From Treponema sp. (lineage in GTDB: Bacteria; Spirochaetota; Spirochaetia; Treponematales; Treponemataceae), in contig JAEDCN010000036.1 in NCBI GenBank assembly GCA_016294105.1, forward strand, positions 1 to 26,973: a stretch of DNA of 26,973 nt. Reading direction: 5' to 3'. The notes beneath the pieces are model-generated. The model was not told where the DNA came from, ran no database searches, and was given only the letters and a program-made list of their open reading frames with translations. Of this stretch, positions 15,721-23,283 are shown piece by piece; within the stretch, counting starts at the first letter, position 1, and each line of letters begins with the position of its first letter. A program made the position numbers and the translations under genes.

Positions 15721-16848
15721 TTATTTCCCTTTCGTATTATACACGTTCGCAAGAATTACTGCTAGTGCTTGATAGTAGTTTTCTGGCACCATTTCACCAA
15801 TTTCAACCTCTGCGTAGAGGGCTCGCGCCAAAGGACGGTTTTCCACCAGAGGAACCTTGTTTTCCGTGGCAATCTCACGAATGCGGCGAGCCAAGGCATC
15901 CACACCCTTGGCCATAACCATGGGCCCTGCCATGGTGGAACTATCATACTGAATGGCAACGGCATAATGGGTTGGGTTGGTGATTACTACATCGGACTTG
16001 GCAACAGCGGCAGGAATGTTACGGCGAAGCATTTCATGCATATACTGACGCAACCGCCCCTTTACCAAGGGATCTCCTTCCAATTCTTTGTATTCCTGCT
16101 TTACTTCCTGCTTTGTCATTTTCATGGATTCCATAAACTGCTTCTTTTGCACAATATAGTCAGGAATAGCGATGATGATAAATATAATGGAAGTAATTAT
16201 CAGCAGCTTAGCGGTGGTTTCCGCAATGAACACCACACCGTCCCAGAAATTGGTGTTCATGAGAGAAATAAGTTGCCGTGTTTCACTACGAATCAACAAA
16301 TAGGCTGCAATGAAAATCACTGCCACCTTTACGATTGACTTTACTACGTTGAAGGCACCTTCAAAAGAAAAAAGGGTTTTCTTAAAATATTCACCGAACT
16401 TGGGCAATATCTTGGACATTTTTGGCTCAATGGTTTTTGTAGTAAAAATAAAGCCCTTATTTTGAATAACATTGGCGGTGATACCTGCAACAATGGCTGT
16501 AGCTGCTATGGGAAGCACCATCCGCACCATGGCATACAGAAACTCCATCAAAAGCTCCCCATCGGTAATGCTGGCAGTGGTGCAACGTTCCATATAGAAT
16601 CTGATAACCTGCACAAAGCCACGGAGCAACCAAGGTGCAAGCAATATGAGAGTAAGCACTGGCAACAGTAGCACCAAACCACCAGTTAATTCCTGACTTT
16701 TTGGAATACGGCCTTCTTCACGGGCCTTACGAAGCTTATGCTCGGATGGATCTTCTGTTCGTCCTTCATCCTCTGCAGAAGCAAACCACTGAAGATTGAT
16801 TGTGGGAAGCAGCTCCTGTGGGGGAATCATTTCCGTTGCGGCCATCAT
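15721..16848 (-). CDS. flhB: Flagellar export switch protein FlhB
   Basis: A 375-aa export-gate protein that switches secretion from rod/hook to filament substrates. After a roughly 28-residue N-terminal tail comes the family start DEGRTEDPSEHKLRKAREEGRIPKS (in parts), then four transmembrane helices (about 56-76, 108-126, 172-186 and 210-230). The autocleavage site N291-P-T-H is intact in ITNPTHYAVAIQY, followed by the FlhB-C domain. The extra N-terminal residues may be mis-assigned, but no later ATG has a better SD. It overlaps fliR by 4 bp. Confidence 0.97.
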   Translation of the reverse strand: MMAATEMIPPQELLPTINLQWFASAEDEGRTEDPSEHKLRKAREEGRIPKSQELTGGLVLLLPVLTLILLAPWLLRGFVQVIRFYMERCTTASITDGELLMEFLYAMVRMVLPIAATAIVAGITANVIQNKGFIFTTKTIEPKMSKILPKFGEYFKKTLFSFEGAFNVVKSIVKVAVIFIAAYLLIRSETRQLISLMNTNFWDGVVFIAETTAKLLIITSIIFIIIAIPDYIVQKKQFMESMKMTKQEVKQEYKELEGDPLVKGRLRQYMHEMLRRNIPAAVAKSDVVITNPTHYAVAIQYDSSTMAGPMVMAKGVDALARRIREIATENKVPLVENRPLARALYAEVEIGEMVPENYYQALAVILANVYNTKGK

Positions 16849-17654
16849 AAGGGAACCCCTACTGTAGCAAGCATTTCCTGAAAACGCACAAAGGCTCCAT
16901 CAAAAAGCCTGATAAAAAGGTCGCACATGGGACCAAGGGCCAAAAACAAAAGCAAGAAACCCAGCAGCATAGTAAGGGGAATACCTTCTGACAACAAGTT
17001 CATCTGGGGAGCAGCCTTGGAAAGGAGTCCCATGGATACCGATACCAGAAAGAAGGTACCAGTGAGAGGAAGGGCTATCATCATGGCATTGAAGAAAAGA
17101 CCAGTAAGTCCTTCCAGTAATAATTGTAAAAAAGCACTGCGGGATTCAGCCACCACCAAGGACATTGCATTCATAGATTGCAGGCTTTCTACCATACCGT
17201 GAAGAAAAACCTGTTGAAAGCCCTCGGTGGTCATGAACAACAGCATGGCAATAAGGTTCAAAAGCTGACCCATCAAAGGATTTTCTACCTGTGACAGGGC
17301 ATCGTAGGCTTCTGCAGCAGAAAGTCCCATCTGAAAGGAAAAGAACTGACCTGCCGAACTGAAGGCTGCAAAAAGGATGGTAATAAAAAAACCTGAAATT
17401 ATACCAAGGATCCCCTCACCCACCAGCAACAACACATACTGCAAAGTGGAAATATCATAAATGCTATCCAATCCCTGATACCCACCACCAAAAGCAGTAG
17501 GCAACACCAAAAAGGCCACATATCCTGCCAAAGCAACCTTTGCCACTGTGGAAACAGAACGGGTGGAAAAGAGAGGAAGGGTCATGAACATGGCCAAACA
17601 CCGTGCTGCCACCAGCAGGTACAGGGGTGCTTTATCAAGGAGCTGGGACAGCAC
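16845..17654 (-). CDS. fliR: Flagellar export gate protein FliR
   Basis: A 269-aa membrane protein that forms part of the FliPQR export core. It has about six hydrophobic helices, the typical start LLVAARCLAMFMTLPLFSTRSVS, and the conserved QFFSFQMGLSAAEAYDALSQ-type loop followed by NPLMGQLLNLIAMLLF. The C-terminal helix LLGFLLLFLALGPMCDLF is also typical. The start is GTG at 17654, immediately after the TAA of fliQ. The stop overlaps the flhB start as ATGA. Length is near the family norm of 255-270. Confidence 0.95.
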   Translation of the reverse strand: MLSQLLDKAPLYLLVAARCLAMFMTLPLFSTRSVSTVAKVALAGYVAFLVLPTAFGGGYQGLDSIYDISTLQYVLLLVGEGILGIISGFFITILFAAFSSAGQFFSFQMGLSAAEAYDALSQVENPLMGQLLNLIAMLLFMTTEGFQQVFLHGMVESLQSMNAMSLVVAESRSAFLQLLLEGLTGLFFNAMMIALPLTGTFFLVSVSMGLLSKAAPQMNLLSEGIPLTMLLGFLLLFLALGPMCDLFIRLFDGAFVRFQEMLATVGVPL

Positions 17655-17924
17655 TTAGCGCCCCAGCACCGAAATCATCTGGAAAATCTGAATGGTATAT
17701 TCCCGCATAGAGGTGAACATCCAGCCTCCCAATAGGGCAAGAACTGCCAGAATCACGAAAAACTTCGGTGCAAAGGTTAGGGTCTGCTCCTGAATGGAGG
17801 TGGTAGCCTGAAAGATAGCCACCACAAGACCTATGATAAGGGCGGCACCGAGAACTGGAGCCACCAAGGTAAGAATCTGGAACACTCCATCCCGCATCAA
17901 CGCAACAACATCACCAACTGACAT
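17655..17924 (-). CDS. fliQ: Flagellar export gate protein FliQ
   Basis: An 89-aa protein with two transmembrane helices (about 17-38 and 51-73), matching the family's length and pattern: VVALMRDGVFQILTLVAPVLGAALIIGLVVAIFQATTSIQEQTLTFAPKF in overlapping parts. The motif ATTSIQEQTLTFAPK is close to invariant in FliQ. GGAGG lies 5 nt before the ATG at 17924. It is the first flagellar gene of the operon here. fliP, normally the gene just before it, is absent; a lipoprotein gene ends 14 bp upstream instead. Confidence 0.96.
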   Translation of the reverse strand: MSVGDVVALMRDGVFQILTLVAPVLGAALIIGLVVAIFQATTSIQEQTLTFAPKFFVILAVLALLGGWMFTSMREYTIQIFQMISVLGR

Positions 17925-17938
17925 TTAGACCTCCAAAT

Positions 17939-18751
17939 CTAGAGACTTAATCCCTGCTTAACGGCACCAAAAACCTTTTGGATCATGGAAGAAGCATAGG
18001 CCATGGGATTATCACGAATAACAGCCTCTTCTTCTGCAATCTTGGAGAACAAACCGTCCAAAGCCTTTTCTGTGGCAAAGGTAGCAAGATCTACTTCAAC
18101 CTCTGGCATGGGTGCTTCCTTTCCAATAATAGCAGCAGCAGTATTTATAGGAGCCCCAACCTGATTATACTTGGTAGTAAGGGTTGTCCAGGCAGAGTCA
18201 GCAGAAATACCTGCTACCAAGGGATTTGACAATGCAGAAGAAATCTTGGGACGATACAAGTCCACCAGCTGGCTATAGGTTTTTTCCTTCAGATACTGAG
18301 TAGCGGCATCTTCCTCGCCAGTAACAATGGCAATACCATCACTGACACTCATTTCTGTAATTACATTGGCAAAGATAGGAACAACTTCCTTAGCGGCTTC
18401 CTCAGCACTGCGATTCAAGCGGAGCACTACATCGTCCACCAGCATTTGTCCACCAGGAATCTTTCCGATGTTTTCTATCATCACATTAGCTTCATCTGGC
18501 AATAAAATCTTGAGAGCATCATCGCCAAAATAACCATCGGTAGAAGACAAGCTGCTGGAAGAAGCAGTAATACCTTCCACCAAAGCATCCTTCATGGCAG
18601 AGATGGCCTCGGTGTTAGTGAAGGCTGGACCAGAGTCTTCATTTCCTTCAAGAAGAGCAGTAGCGATGGTACTTAAATCTGTACTAAGGCAGGAAGTAAG
18701 AAAAATAGATATAATACAACAAATAACAACAATAAACTTAGAGCCTTTCAT
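17939..18751 (-). CDS. DUF4197-type predicted lipoprotein
   Basis: A 270-aa secreted protein, counted from the ATG at 18751. That start is chosen because it gives a textbook lipoprotein signal: MKGSK, a hydrophobic core (FIVVICCIISIFL) and lipobox L-T-S-C with C21. A longer frame open to 18868 would add 39 residues and bury the signal. The mature part resembles DUF4197 proteins, with the ending RDNPMAYASSMIQKVFG and the phrases NEAISAMKDAL-like TEAISAMKDALVEGI and KILLPDEANVM. It is mostly helical; function is unknown. It ends 14 bp before fliQ and so may lead the export operon. Its ATG has no SD but lies 7 nt after a -10 box. Confidence 0.85.
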   Translation of the reverse strand: MKGSKFIVVICCIISIFLTSCLSTDLSTIATALLEGNEDSGPAFTNTEAISAMKDALVEGITASSSSLSSTDGYFGDDALKILLPDEANVMIENIGKIPGGQMLVDDVVLRLNRSAEEAAKEVVPIFANVITEMSVSDGIAIVTGEEDAATQYLKEKTYSQLVDLYRPKISSALSNPLVAGISADSAWTTLTTKYNQVGAPINTAAAIIGKEAPMPEVEVDLATFATEKALDGLFSKIAEEEAVIRDNPMAYASSMIQKVFGAVKQGLSL

Positions 18752-18758
18752 AGTTATA

Positions 18759-18787
18759 AATATATCGTGAACAGTGAAAATTAACAA
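18759..18787 (-). promoter_or_regulatory. Sigma-70-type promoter of the DUF4197 lipoprotein (leaderless geometry)
   Basis: On the minus strand TTGTTA (18782-18787, 4/6) and TATATT (18759-18764, 5/6) are 17 nt apart. The ATG (18749-18751) follows the -10 after 7 nt, and there is no Shine-Dalgarno. It may also drive fliQ and the rest of the export operon. Confidence 0.6.
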
Positions 18788-18821
18788 GATAAAGGATAGA
18801 AAGAAAATATGCAAAATGTAC

Positions 18822-18851
18822 TTGTATTGATGATTATTTTGCCGATATATT
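18822..18851 (+). promoter_or_regulatory. Possible promoter of flbB
   Basis: TTGTAT (18822-18827) and TATATT (18846-18851) are 18 nt apart, about 70 bp before the flbB ATG. A sigma-28-like -10 (GCCGATAT, 18841-18848) overlaps it, but the expected TAAA element 15 nt upstream is missing. The evidence is weak. Confidence 0.35.
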
Positions 18852-18922
18852 AGTGTAGACCTGTCCATTTGGAAAATTGAGGATGTTAGGCAGGTAATTG
18901 AATTGAATGTACGAGGACGGAA

Positions 18923-19567
18923 ATGGCCAGACGCAGAAGACGCAATAACATAGGAAAAACAATCATACTGCTTTTTTTAATTATTATTCTTATACTTGCT
19001 GGCTTGGTATGGTTTGACTATCTCAGTGTAATTCAAGTAAAAAGCGTATTTGCTCCCATTTATCGGCTCTTTGGCTTGCAGACACAGACTTCCACCTCCG
19101 CCACAGGAACCGCTCCCTTGGAGGCAGATTTGGACAATGACCGCTTCCAAAAGCGTCTTGAATCCTTAACCCTTAAAGAAGAAGAGTTGAACCAGAGAGA
19201 AATCCAGTTGTCCCAAGCAGAAGCACTAAATCAGCAGACAGCCCAGGAATTGGAGAATCGTCGGGTAGCTCAAGAGGAACGAGAGGTGGCATTTAACAGC
19301 ACCGTAACTCAGTACGATGGTCGCCAGTTAAACATTGTGACCAACGTACAAAACCTAAACAATATGCCTCCTCAGAATGCAGTTGACATTTTGGTGGCTA
19401 TGGATGATCAGGATATTATTGATATTTTGCGTATGGCAGATCAGATTGCAGAAGAATCTGGAAGCGTTTCCTTGGCATCTACTTGGTTGATGATGATGCC
19501 TGCCGACCGTGCAGCCCAGGTTCAGCGAAAAATGCTCAGCAAGCCCATGGCTTCTACTGCTAACTAA
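18923..19567 (+). CDS. flbB: FlbB-like periplasmic flagellar collar protein
   Basis: A 214-aa protein with one N-terminal transmembrane helix (about 10-28), a coiled coil around residues 65-120 (LESLTLKEEELNQREIQLSQ) and a C-terminal helical domain with MPPQNAVDILVAMDDQDIIDIL and a Met-rich MMMPADRAAQVQRKM stretch, like the MgtE-N/MotE-type fold. This layout fits spirochaetal FlbB, which in Borrelia builds the collar around the motor. The family call rests on layout and motifs, not on a search. GAGG lies 6 nt before the ATG. The gene is alone on the plus strand, divergent from the lipoprotein gene, and ends in a strong terminator. In the spirochaetes I recall, flbB lies with fliG-fliJ genes, so this site is unusual. 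Confidence 0.75.
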   Translation: MARRRRRNNIGKTIILLFLIIILILAGLVWFDYLSVIQVKSVFAPIYRLFGLQTQTSTSATGTAPLEADLDNDRFQKRLESLTLKEEELNQREIQLSQAEALNQQTAQELENRRVAQEEREVAFNSTVTQYDGRQLNIVTNVQNLNNMPPQNAVDILVAMDDQDIIDILRMADQIAEESGSVSLASTWLMMMPADRAAQVQRKMLSKPMASTAN

Positions 19568-19598
19568 GGCTCAAAAACACACAATTTTAGATACAAGA

Positions 19599-19632
19599 AA
19601 GGCTATCGATACTACCGATAGCCTTATTTTTT
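19599..19632 (+). terminator. Rho-independent terminator of flbB
   Basis: A perfect 10-bp stem (AAGGCTATCG / CGATAGCCTT) with a 7-nt loop is followed by ATTTTTT. It begins 32 bp after the stop codon. Confidence 0.92.
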
Positions 19633-19640
19633 CGTTTATT

Positions 19641-19687
19641 AACAATAAAACCCGTGAACCAACAGATCTTGTCTACTGATTCACGGG
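19641..19687 (-). terminator. Terminator of hexokinase gene (possibly bidirectional)
   Basis: An 8-bp stem CCCGTGAA / TTCACGGG with a 21-nt loop. On the minus strand it is followed by TTTTATTG. On the plus strand it is followed by CTTTTC, so it could back up the flbB terminator. Confidence 0.7.
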
Positions 19688-19714
19688 CTTTTCACTTACA
19701 GGTAAAATAAGTTC

Positions 19715-21061
19715 CTAGTTTTCGGCACTGGAGGACAGGGCACCAATGGCAGTACCCAAGGTAATGTCATTGTCCATGGCCACAATGTCAAAGTACAGGT
19801 GGCGCTGGTCAGACAGGTACTTGTCCAAATAACCATGGATTCGAGAACGCAGATTATGAGTCTTATAGAAGGTGGTACCGTTGCACAAGACACATACAGG
19901 CTTTGTGGGGCATACACCCTTGCCACTCTTGATGACGCAGGAGGAAATTACTGCTGCGGTAAGGCGAGCAGAGCGCTCAATCATAGCGTCAAGAATCAGG
20001 TACATGGTGTCATAATCATCCTGGGTTCCTGGAGCAACTACATCTCCTAGCACGGTATCGTGGCGGTAGGGGCCATACAAGAACTGGTCTATATCGTACA
20101 GGTCTGCCTTGGGAAGGGCTGCCAAACGAGAAGCTACCTGCTCTGAGAACAAGCCTTCCATGGCAGCAGCTTTTAAGGCAAAGGTAGCCAAGGGACCAAG
20201 GTAGGCCCCGGAGCACATCTTTTCCATAACGTAGCGGCCAGGAGTATTGGTGCTGGAGTCAAAGGCAATGTCAAAGGATGAACGAGGAAGCTTGTCGAAC
20301 ATACCAGACTCACAAACCACAATCTGGGCTGGAGGTGGAGTGGCCACCTGGCCTTCAATCTTTTTGATGGGGTTGTATTCAATGTAGGCTGAGTTCATAC
20401 CGGTTCCGAGAATCAAGCCTACGTAGGAGCTGTACTTCATTCCAGGTACATTACGAGAAGCACCTGCCAACAGGGCTGCAGTGGTGTCGTTCAAAAGTAC
20501 AATGCGTTCGGGCTTGTTCCAACCTCGCTTTACTAAAGCTTCGGAAAGACAGGCACCTACCTTTGAACCGATTACTGCCTTGGCATTGATTTCCTTGGAG
20601 AAGGAAAGTACCTCACCGTCACCGTCGGGAAGGATTTTCATGGCGTAGGAGAAGCAGAAGCCGATTCGTGTACTCTTGTTTTTCAGATGGTCAAGATTGG
20701 TAGCAATCTGATCAAAAAATTCATCCTTGGACAATTCTCGCTCAATACCAGGCATGGAGCATTTTTCCAAGTCAGAAATACTGGGATTACCCTCTGCATC
20801 AAAGGTAACCAAGCAGGAACGGAAATTTGTTCCACCAGCATCGATTACCACAACGCTAGTATTTTTTGGTGTTTTTTCTGGAGGCATTCCCCAGGTGGGA
20901 ATCATGGGCTGGCGAGCATCCATGGGACCTTCACCACTACCTGCATCAAGTCCCTGCTGCATATCGTACAGAAGACCTGCAATAACAGAATTTATGTCTG
21001 GGCCTCCAATGGGGAAACCGTTACGACCTAAAAATGCTGAAACATTCTGAAACACACTCAT
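19715..21061 (-). CDS. Hexokinase
   Basis: A 448-aa hexokinase-type sugar kinase that should phosphorylate glucose or other hexoses with ATP for glycolysis. The ATP phosphate-1 motif is VVIDAGGTNFR (71-81), the sugar-binding/catalytic region includes IGFCFSYAMKILPDG and VLLNDTTAALLAG (catalytic Asp in ND), and the phosphate-2 region is GLILGTGMNSAYIEY. Length suits the bacterial hexokinases of treponemes (about 440 aa). The ATG at 21061 is chosen over a frame extension of 13 codons because GGGAGG lies 5 nt before it and the promoter lies in the extension. It is transcribed alone and divergently from the helicase. Confidence 0.92.
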   Translation of the reverse strand: MSVFQNVSAFLGRNGFPIGGPDINSVIAGLLYDMQQGLDAGSGEGPMDARQPMIPTWGMPPEKTPKNTSVVVIDAGGTNFRSCLVTFDAEGNPSISDLEKCSMPGIERELSKDEFFDQIATNLDHLKNKSTRIGFCFSYAMKILPDGDGEVLSFSKEINAKAVIGSKVGACLSEALVKRGWNKPERIVLLNDTTAALLAGASRNVPGMKYSSYVGLILGTGMNSAYIEYNPIKKIEGQVATPPPAQIVVCESGMFDKLPRSSFDIAFDSSTNTPGRYVMEKMCSGAYLGPLATFALKAAAMEGLFSEQVASRLAALPKADLYDIDQFLYGPYRHDTVLGDVVAPGTQDDYDTMYLILDAMIERSARLTAAVISSCVIKSGKGVCPTKPVCVLCNGTTFYKTHNLRSRIHGYLDKYLSDQRHLYFDIVAMDNDITLGTAIGALSSSAEN

Positions 21062-21085
21062 AAAAACCTCCCGTGTATCGTTCCT

Positions 21086-21114
21086 AGTATACAACATCAA
21101 TCCAACCCTTGCAA
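21086..21114 (-). promoter_or_regulatory. Promoter of hexokinase gene
   Basis: On the minus strand TTGCAA (21109-21114, 4/6) and TATACT (21086-21091, 5/6) are 17 nt apart. The predicted start site leaves a leader of about 18 nt that includes the SD. The TTGCAA is a palindrome and serves also as the -35 of the helicase promoter on the other strand. Confidence 0.75.
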
Positions 21115-21137
21115 CAAAAAAGTATTTTCCATAAAAT
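21109..21137 (+). promoter_or_regulatory. Promoter of the UvrD/PcrA-type helicase gene (leaderless geometry)
   Basis: On the plus strand TTGCAA (21109-21114) and TAAAAT (21132-21137, 5/6) are 17 nt apart. The ATG at 21145 follows after 7 nt with no SD. Confidence 0.65.
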
Positions 21138-21144
21138 CGTTTCC

Positions 21145-23283
21145 ATGCTGGAAAAACTACGTCAGGAACTTAATCAAGAACAATTTGAAGCTGTTACTAC
21201 CACTGAAGGCCCCCTGCTGATTATTGCAGGAGCAGGAAGCGGCAAAACACGAGTTATCACCTATCGCATTGCCCACATGCTAGACAAGGGAATTCCTCAA
21301 AGCCAGATTCTGGCCCTTACCTTTACCAACAAGGCGGCACGGGAGATGGAGGAGCGAATCAAGGAAAAGACAGGAAAAAAACTGCAGAATCTTACGGTCT
21401 CCACCTTTCATGCCTTTGGAGTAAAGGTGCTGCGACAAGATATTGAAAAATTAGGCTGGAGAACCAACTTTTCTATCTACGATGACACGGACAGAAACCA
21501 GCTTATTAAAGAAACAGGACGGGAGCTAGGTTTTACCGCAGATGCACTGGACGTGTATGCAGTGGGCAACCTTTTTTCCAACATCAAAACAGGACGGTGG
21601 ACCTGGGATAATCCCAATCCCAAGCTGAGGGGAAATGTGCAGTACCAGCAGCTGTATCAAGAATACCAGCGAGGCTTGCAGCTGTACAATGCCGTGGACT
21701 TTGACGACCTGATTACCCTCCCCATTCGCCTGTTTCGAGAGCATCCAGACGTGCTGGAGCAGTATCGAAGCCGCTACAAGTACATAATGGTGGACGAATT
21801 CCAAGACACCTCCATTCAGCAATACCAGATGATGCACCTTTTGGCGGATCAAAATGTGGCGGTGGTTGGAGACGACGACCAATCCATTTATTCCTGGCGA
21901 GGAGCCAACTACGAAAATATCCGCATGTTTGAGCGAGATTTTCCCCAGGTGAAGGAAATTCGCTTGGAGCAAAACTACCGCTCCACAGAAACCATTTTGG
22001 CAGCAGCCAACGGCGTTATCTCCCACAACACCAACCGCAAGGACAAGGCATTGTGGTCTGGGAATGGTTCTGGCCGCCCCATCGAAATCTTTTTGCCAGA
22101 AAACGAGGCGGCAGAGGCAGACTTTATTGCAGAAGCCATTCAGGGAATCTGTATGTCGGAAAAACGAAGCTACGATGATTTTGGGGTGCTGATGCGGGCA
22201 AACACCCAAAGCCGAGCCATTGAAGAAGCATTTTTGGCTGCCAACATCCCCTACACCATTAGCGGAGGCTCAAGCTTTTTCCAGCGAAAGGAAATCAAGG
22301 ATGTCATCAGCTATCTGCGAGTGTGTGCCAACCACGACGACGACATCAACCTGCTGCGAATCTTGAACACCCCTCGCCGTGGCATTGGACGTAAAACCTT
22401 GGAAACCTTGAATGAGCTGGCTCGTGAGCATAATTGCTCCCTGTGGCAGGCAATTTCCAAGGCATTGCAAATGGAAGGCATTGAATGCCGAAAAAAAGAG
22501 GCTGAGGAAGAAGATGTACCAGAGGAGCAGGAAGAAGAATTCCAGCTGATGACACTGGAGCCTGTCGGTGACGAAGAGGAGGCAGGCTTAGGTATAAATA
22601 AGAAGACATTGGTGGAACTGGCTTCCTTTGTGGAGCTAATTTCCCGCTGGAGAAGTACCTTGCTTTCTGGCCATGGCTTGGCAAAGAAGGTGCGGGACAT
22701 GATTCAGGAAATCAATTACTGGGATTACCTTATTAGCGAGTACCAAAAAAACGAAAAGGCGGCTCGCTTTAAGTTCTTGAACATCGAAAGCCTGTTGCAA
22801 TCCCTGGAAAGCTGGGAGCATGGAGAAACTGCCAGTGGCGGAGATCCCAGTCTATTCACCTATTTGAACCGCATTACCCTTTTGTCCAGGGACGACATGG
22901 AGGATGACTCATTTAAGGGAAAGGTGAATTTAATGACAATTCACGCGTCTAAGGGATTGGAGTTTCCTGTGGTATTTATTGCGGGGGCGGAAGATGGTAT
23001 TATTCCCCATGCACGTAGTATAGAAGAAAGTGAAGAAAATATTGAAGAAGAACGGCGGCTTTTTTACGTGGCAATTACACGAGCCCAGCACAAGCTCTTT
23101 ATTTCTGCTTGTCGCCACCGCAAAAAGATGCAGTCTTTGGTGGAAGCCGAACCCTCCCGCTTTTTGGATGAGATTCCCCCAGAGCTGGTGGAATACCACG
23201 AGCCAGCTACAACGGTGGATACAGAAACCGCCAAGAACATGATGGCATCCTTGGCGGCAATGTTTCCACGAAAAAGGCGATAA
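21145..23283 (+). CDS. UvrD/PcrA/Rep-family superfamily 1A DNA helicase
   Basis: A 712-aa 3'-5' DNA helicase of the superfamily 1A group that acts in repair and replication restart. All motifs are present: LNQEQFEAV (Q motif), Walker A AGAGSGKT (28-35), Ia LTFTNKAAREM, II VDEFQDTS (about 215-222), III VGDDDQSIYSWRGAN, IV LEQNYRS, V MTIHASKGLEFPVVF and VI RRLFYVAITRAQHKL. An acidic stretch (about 448-482) interrupts the region before the 2B/2A domains, and the protein ends FPRKRR. The ATG at 21145 (MLEKLRQ) is preferred over a TTG 36 bp upstream, which falls within the promoter -35. Whether it is UvrD, PcrA or Rep cannot be settled by eye. Its stop codon abuts that of the symporter gene. Confidence 0.95.
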   Translation: MLEKLRQELNQEQFEAVTTTEGPLLIIAGAGSGKTRVITYRIAHMLDKGIPQSQILALTFTNKAAREMEERIKEKTGKKLQNLTVSTFHAFGVKVLRQDIEKLGWRTNFSIYDDTDRNQLIKETGRELGFTADALDVYAVGNLFSNIKTGRWTWDNPNPKLRGNVQYQQLYQEYQRGLQLYNAVDFDDLITLPIRLFREHPDVLEQYRSRYKYIMVDEFQDTSIQQYQMMHLLADQNVAVVGDDDQSIYSWRGANYENIRMFERDFPQVKEIRLEQNYRSTETILAAANGVISHNTNRKDKALWSGNGSGRPIEIFLPENEAAEADFIAEAIQGICMSEKRSYDDFGVLMRANTQSRAIEEAFLAANIPYTISGGSSFFQRKEIKDVISYLRVCANHDDDINLLRILNTPRRGIGRKTLETLNELAREHNCSLWQAISKALQMEGIECRKKEAEEEDVPEEQEEEFQLMTLEPVGDEEEAGLGINKKTLVELASFVELISRWRSTLLSGHGLAKKVRDMIQEINYWDYLISEYQKNEKAARFKFLNIESLLQSLESWEHGETASGGDPSLFTYLNRITLLSRDDMEDDSFKGKVNLMTIHASKGLEFPVVFIAGAEDGIIPHARSIEESEENIEEERRLFYVAITRAQHKLFISACRHRKKMQSLVEAEPSRFLDEIPPELVEYHEPATTVDTETAKNMMASLAAMFPRKRR

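Noticed and set aside
18841..18848. Sigma-28 promoter (GCCGATAT) for flbB
   Set aside because: The -35 element TAAA is absent at the 14-16 nt spacing that would be needed.
18752..18868. N-terminal extension of the DUF4197 protein
   Set aside because: It would place the lipoprotein signal inside the protein and cover the likely promoter; there is no SD at the upstream ATG.
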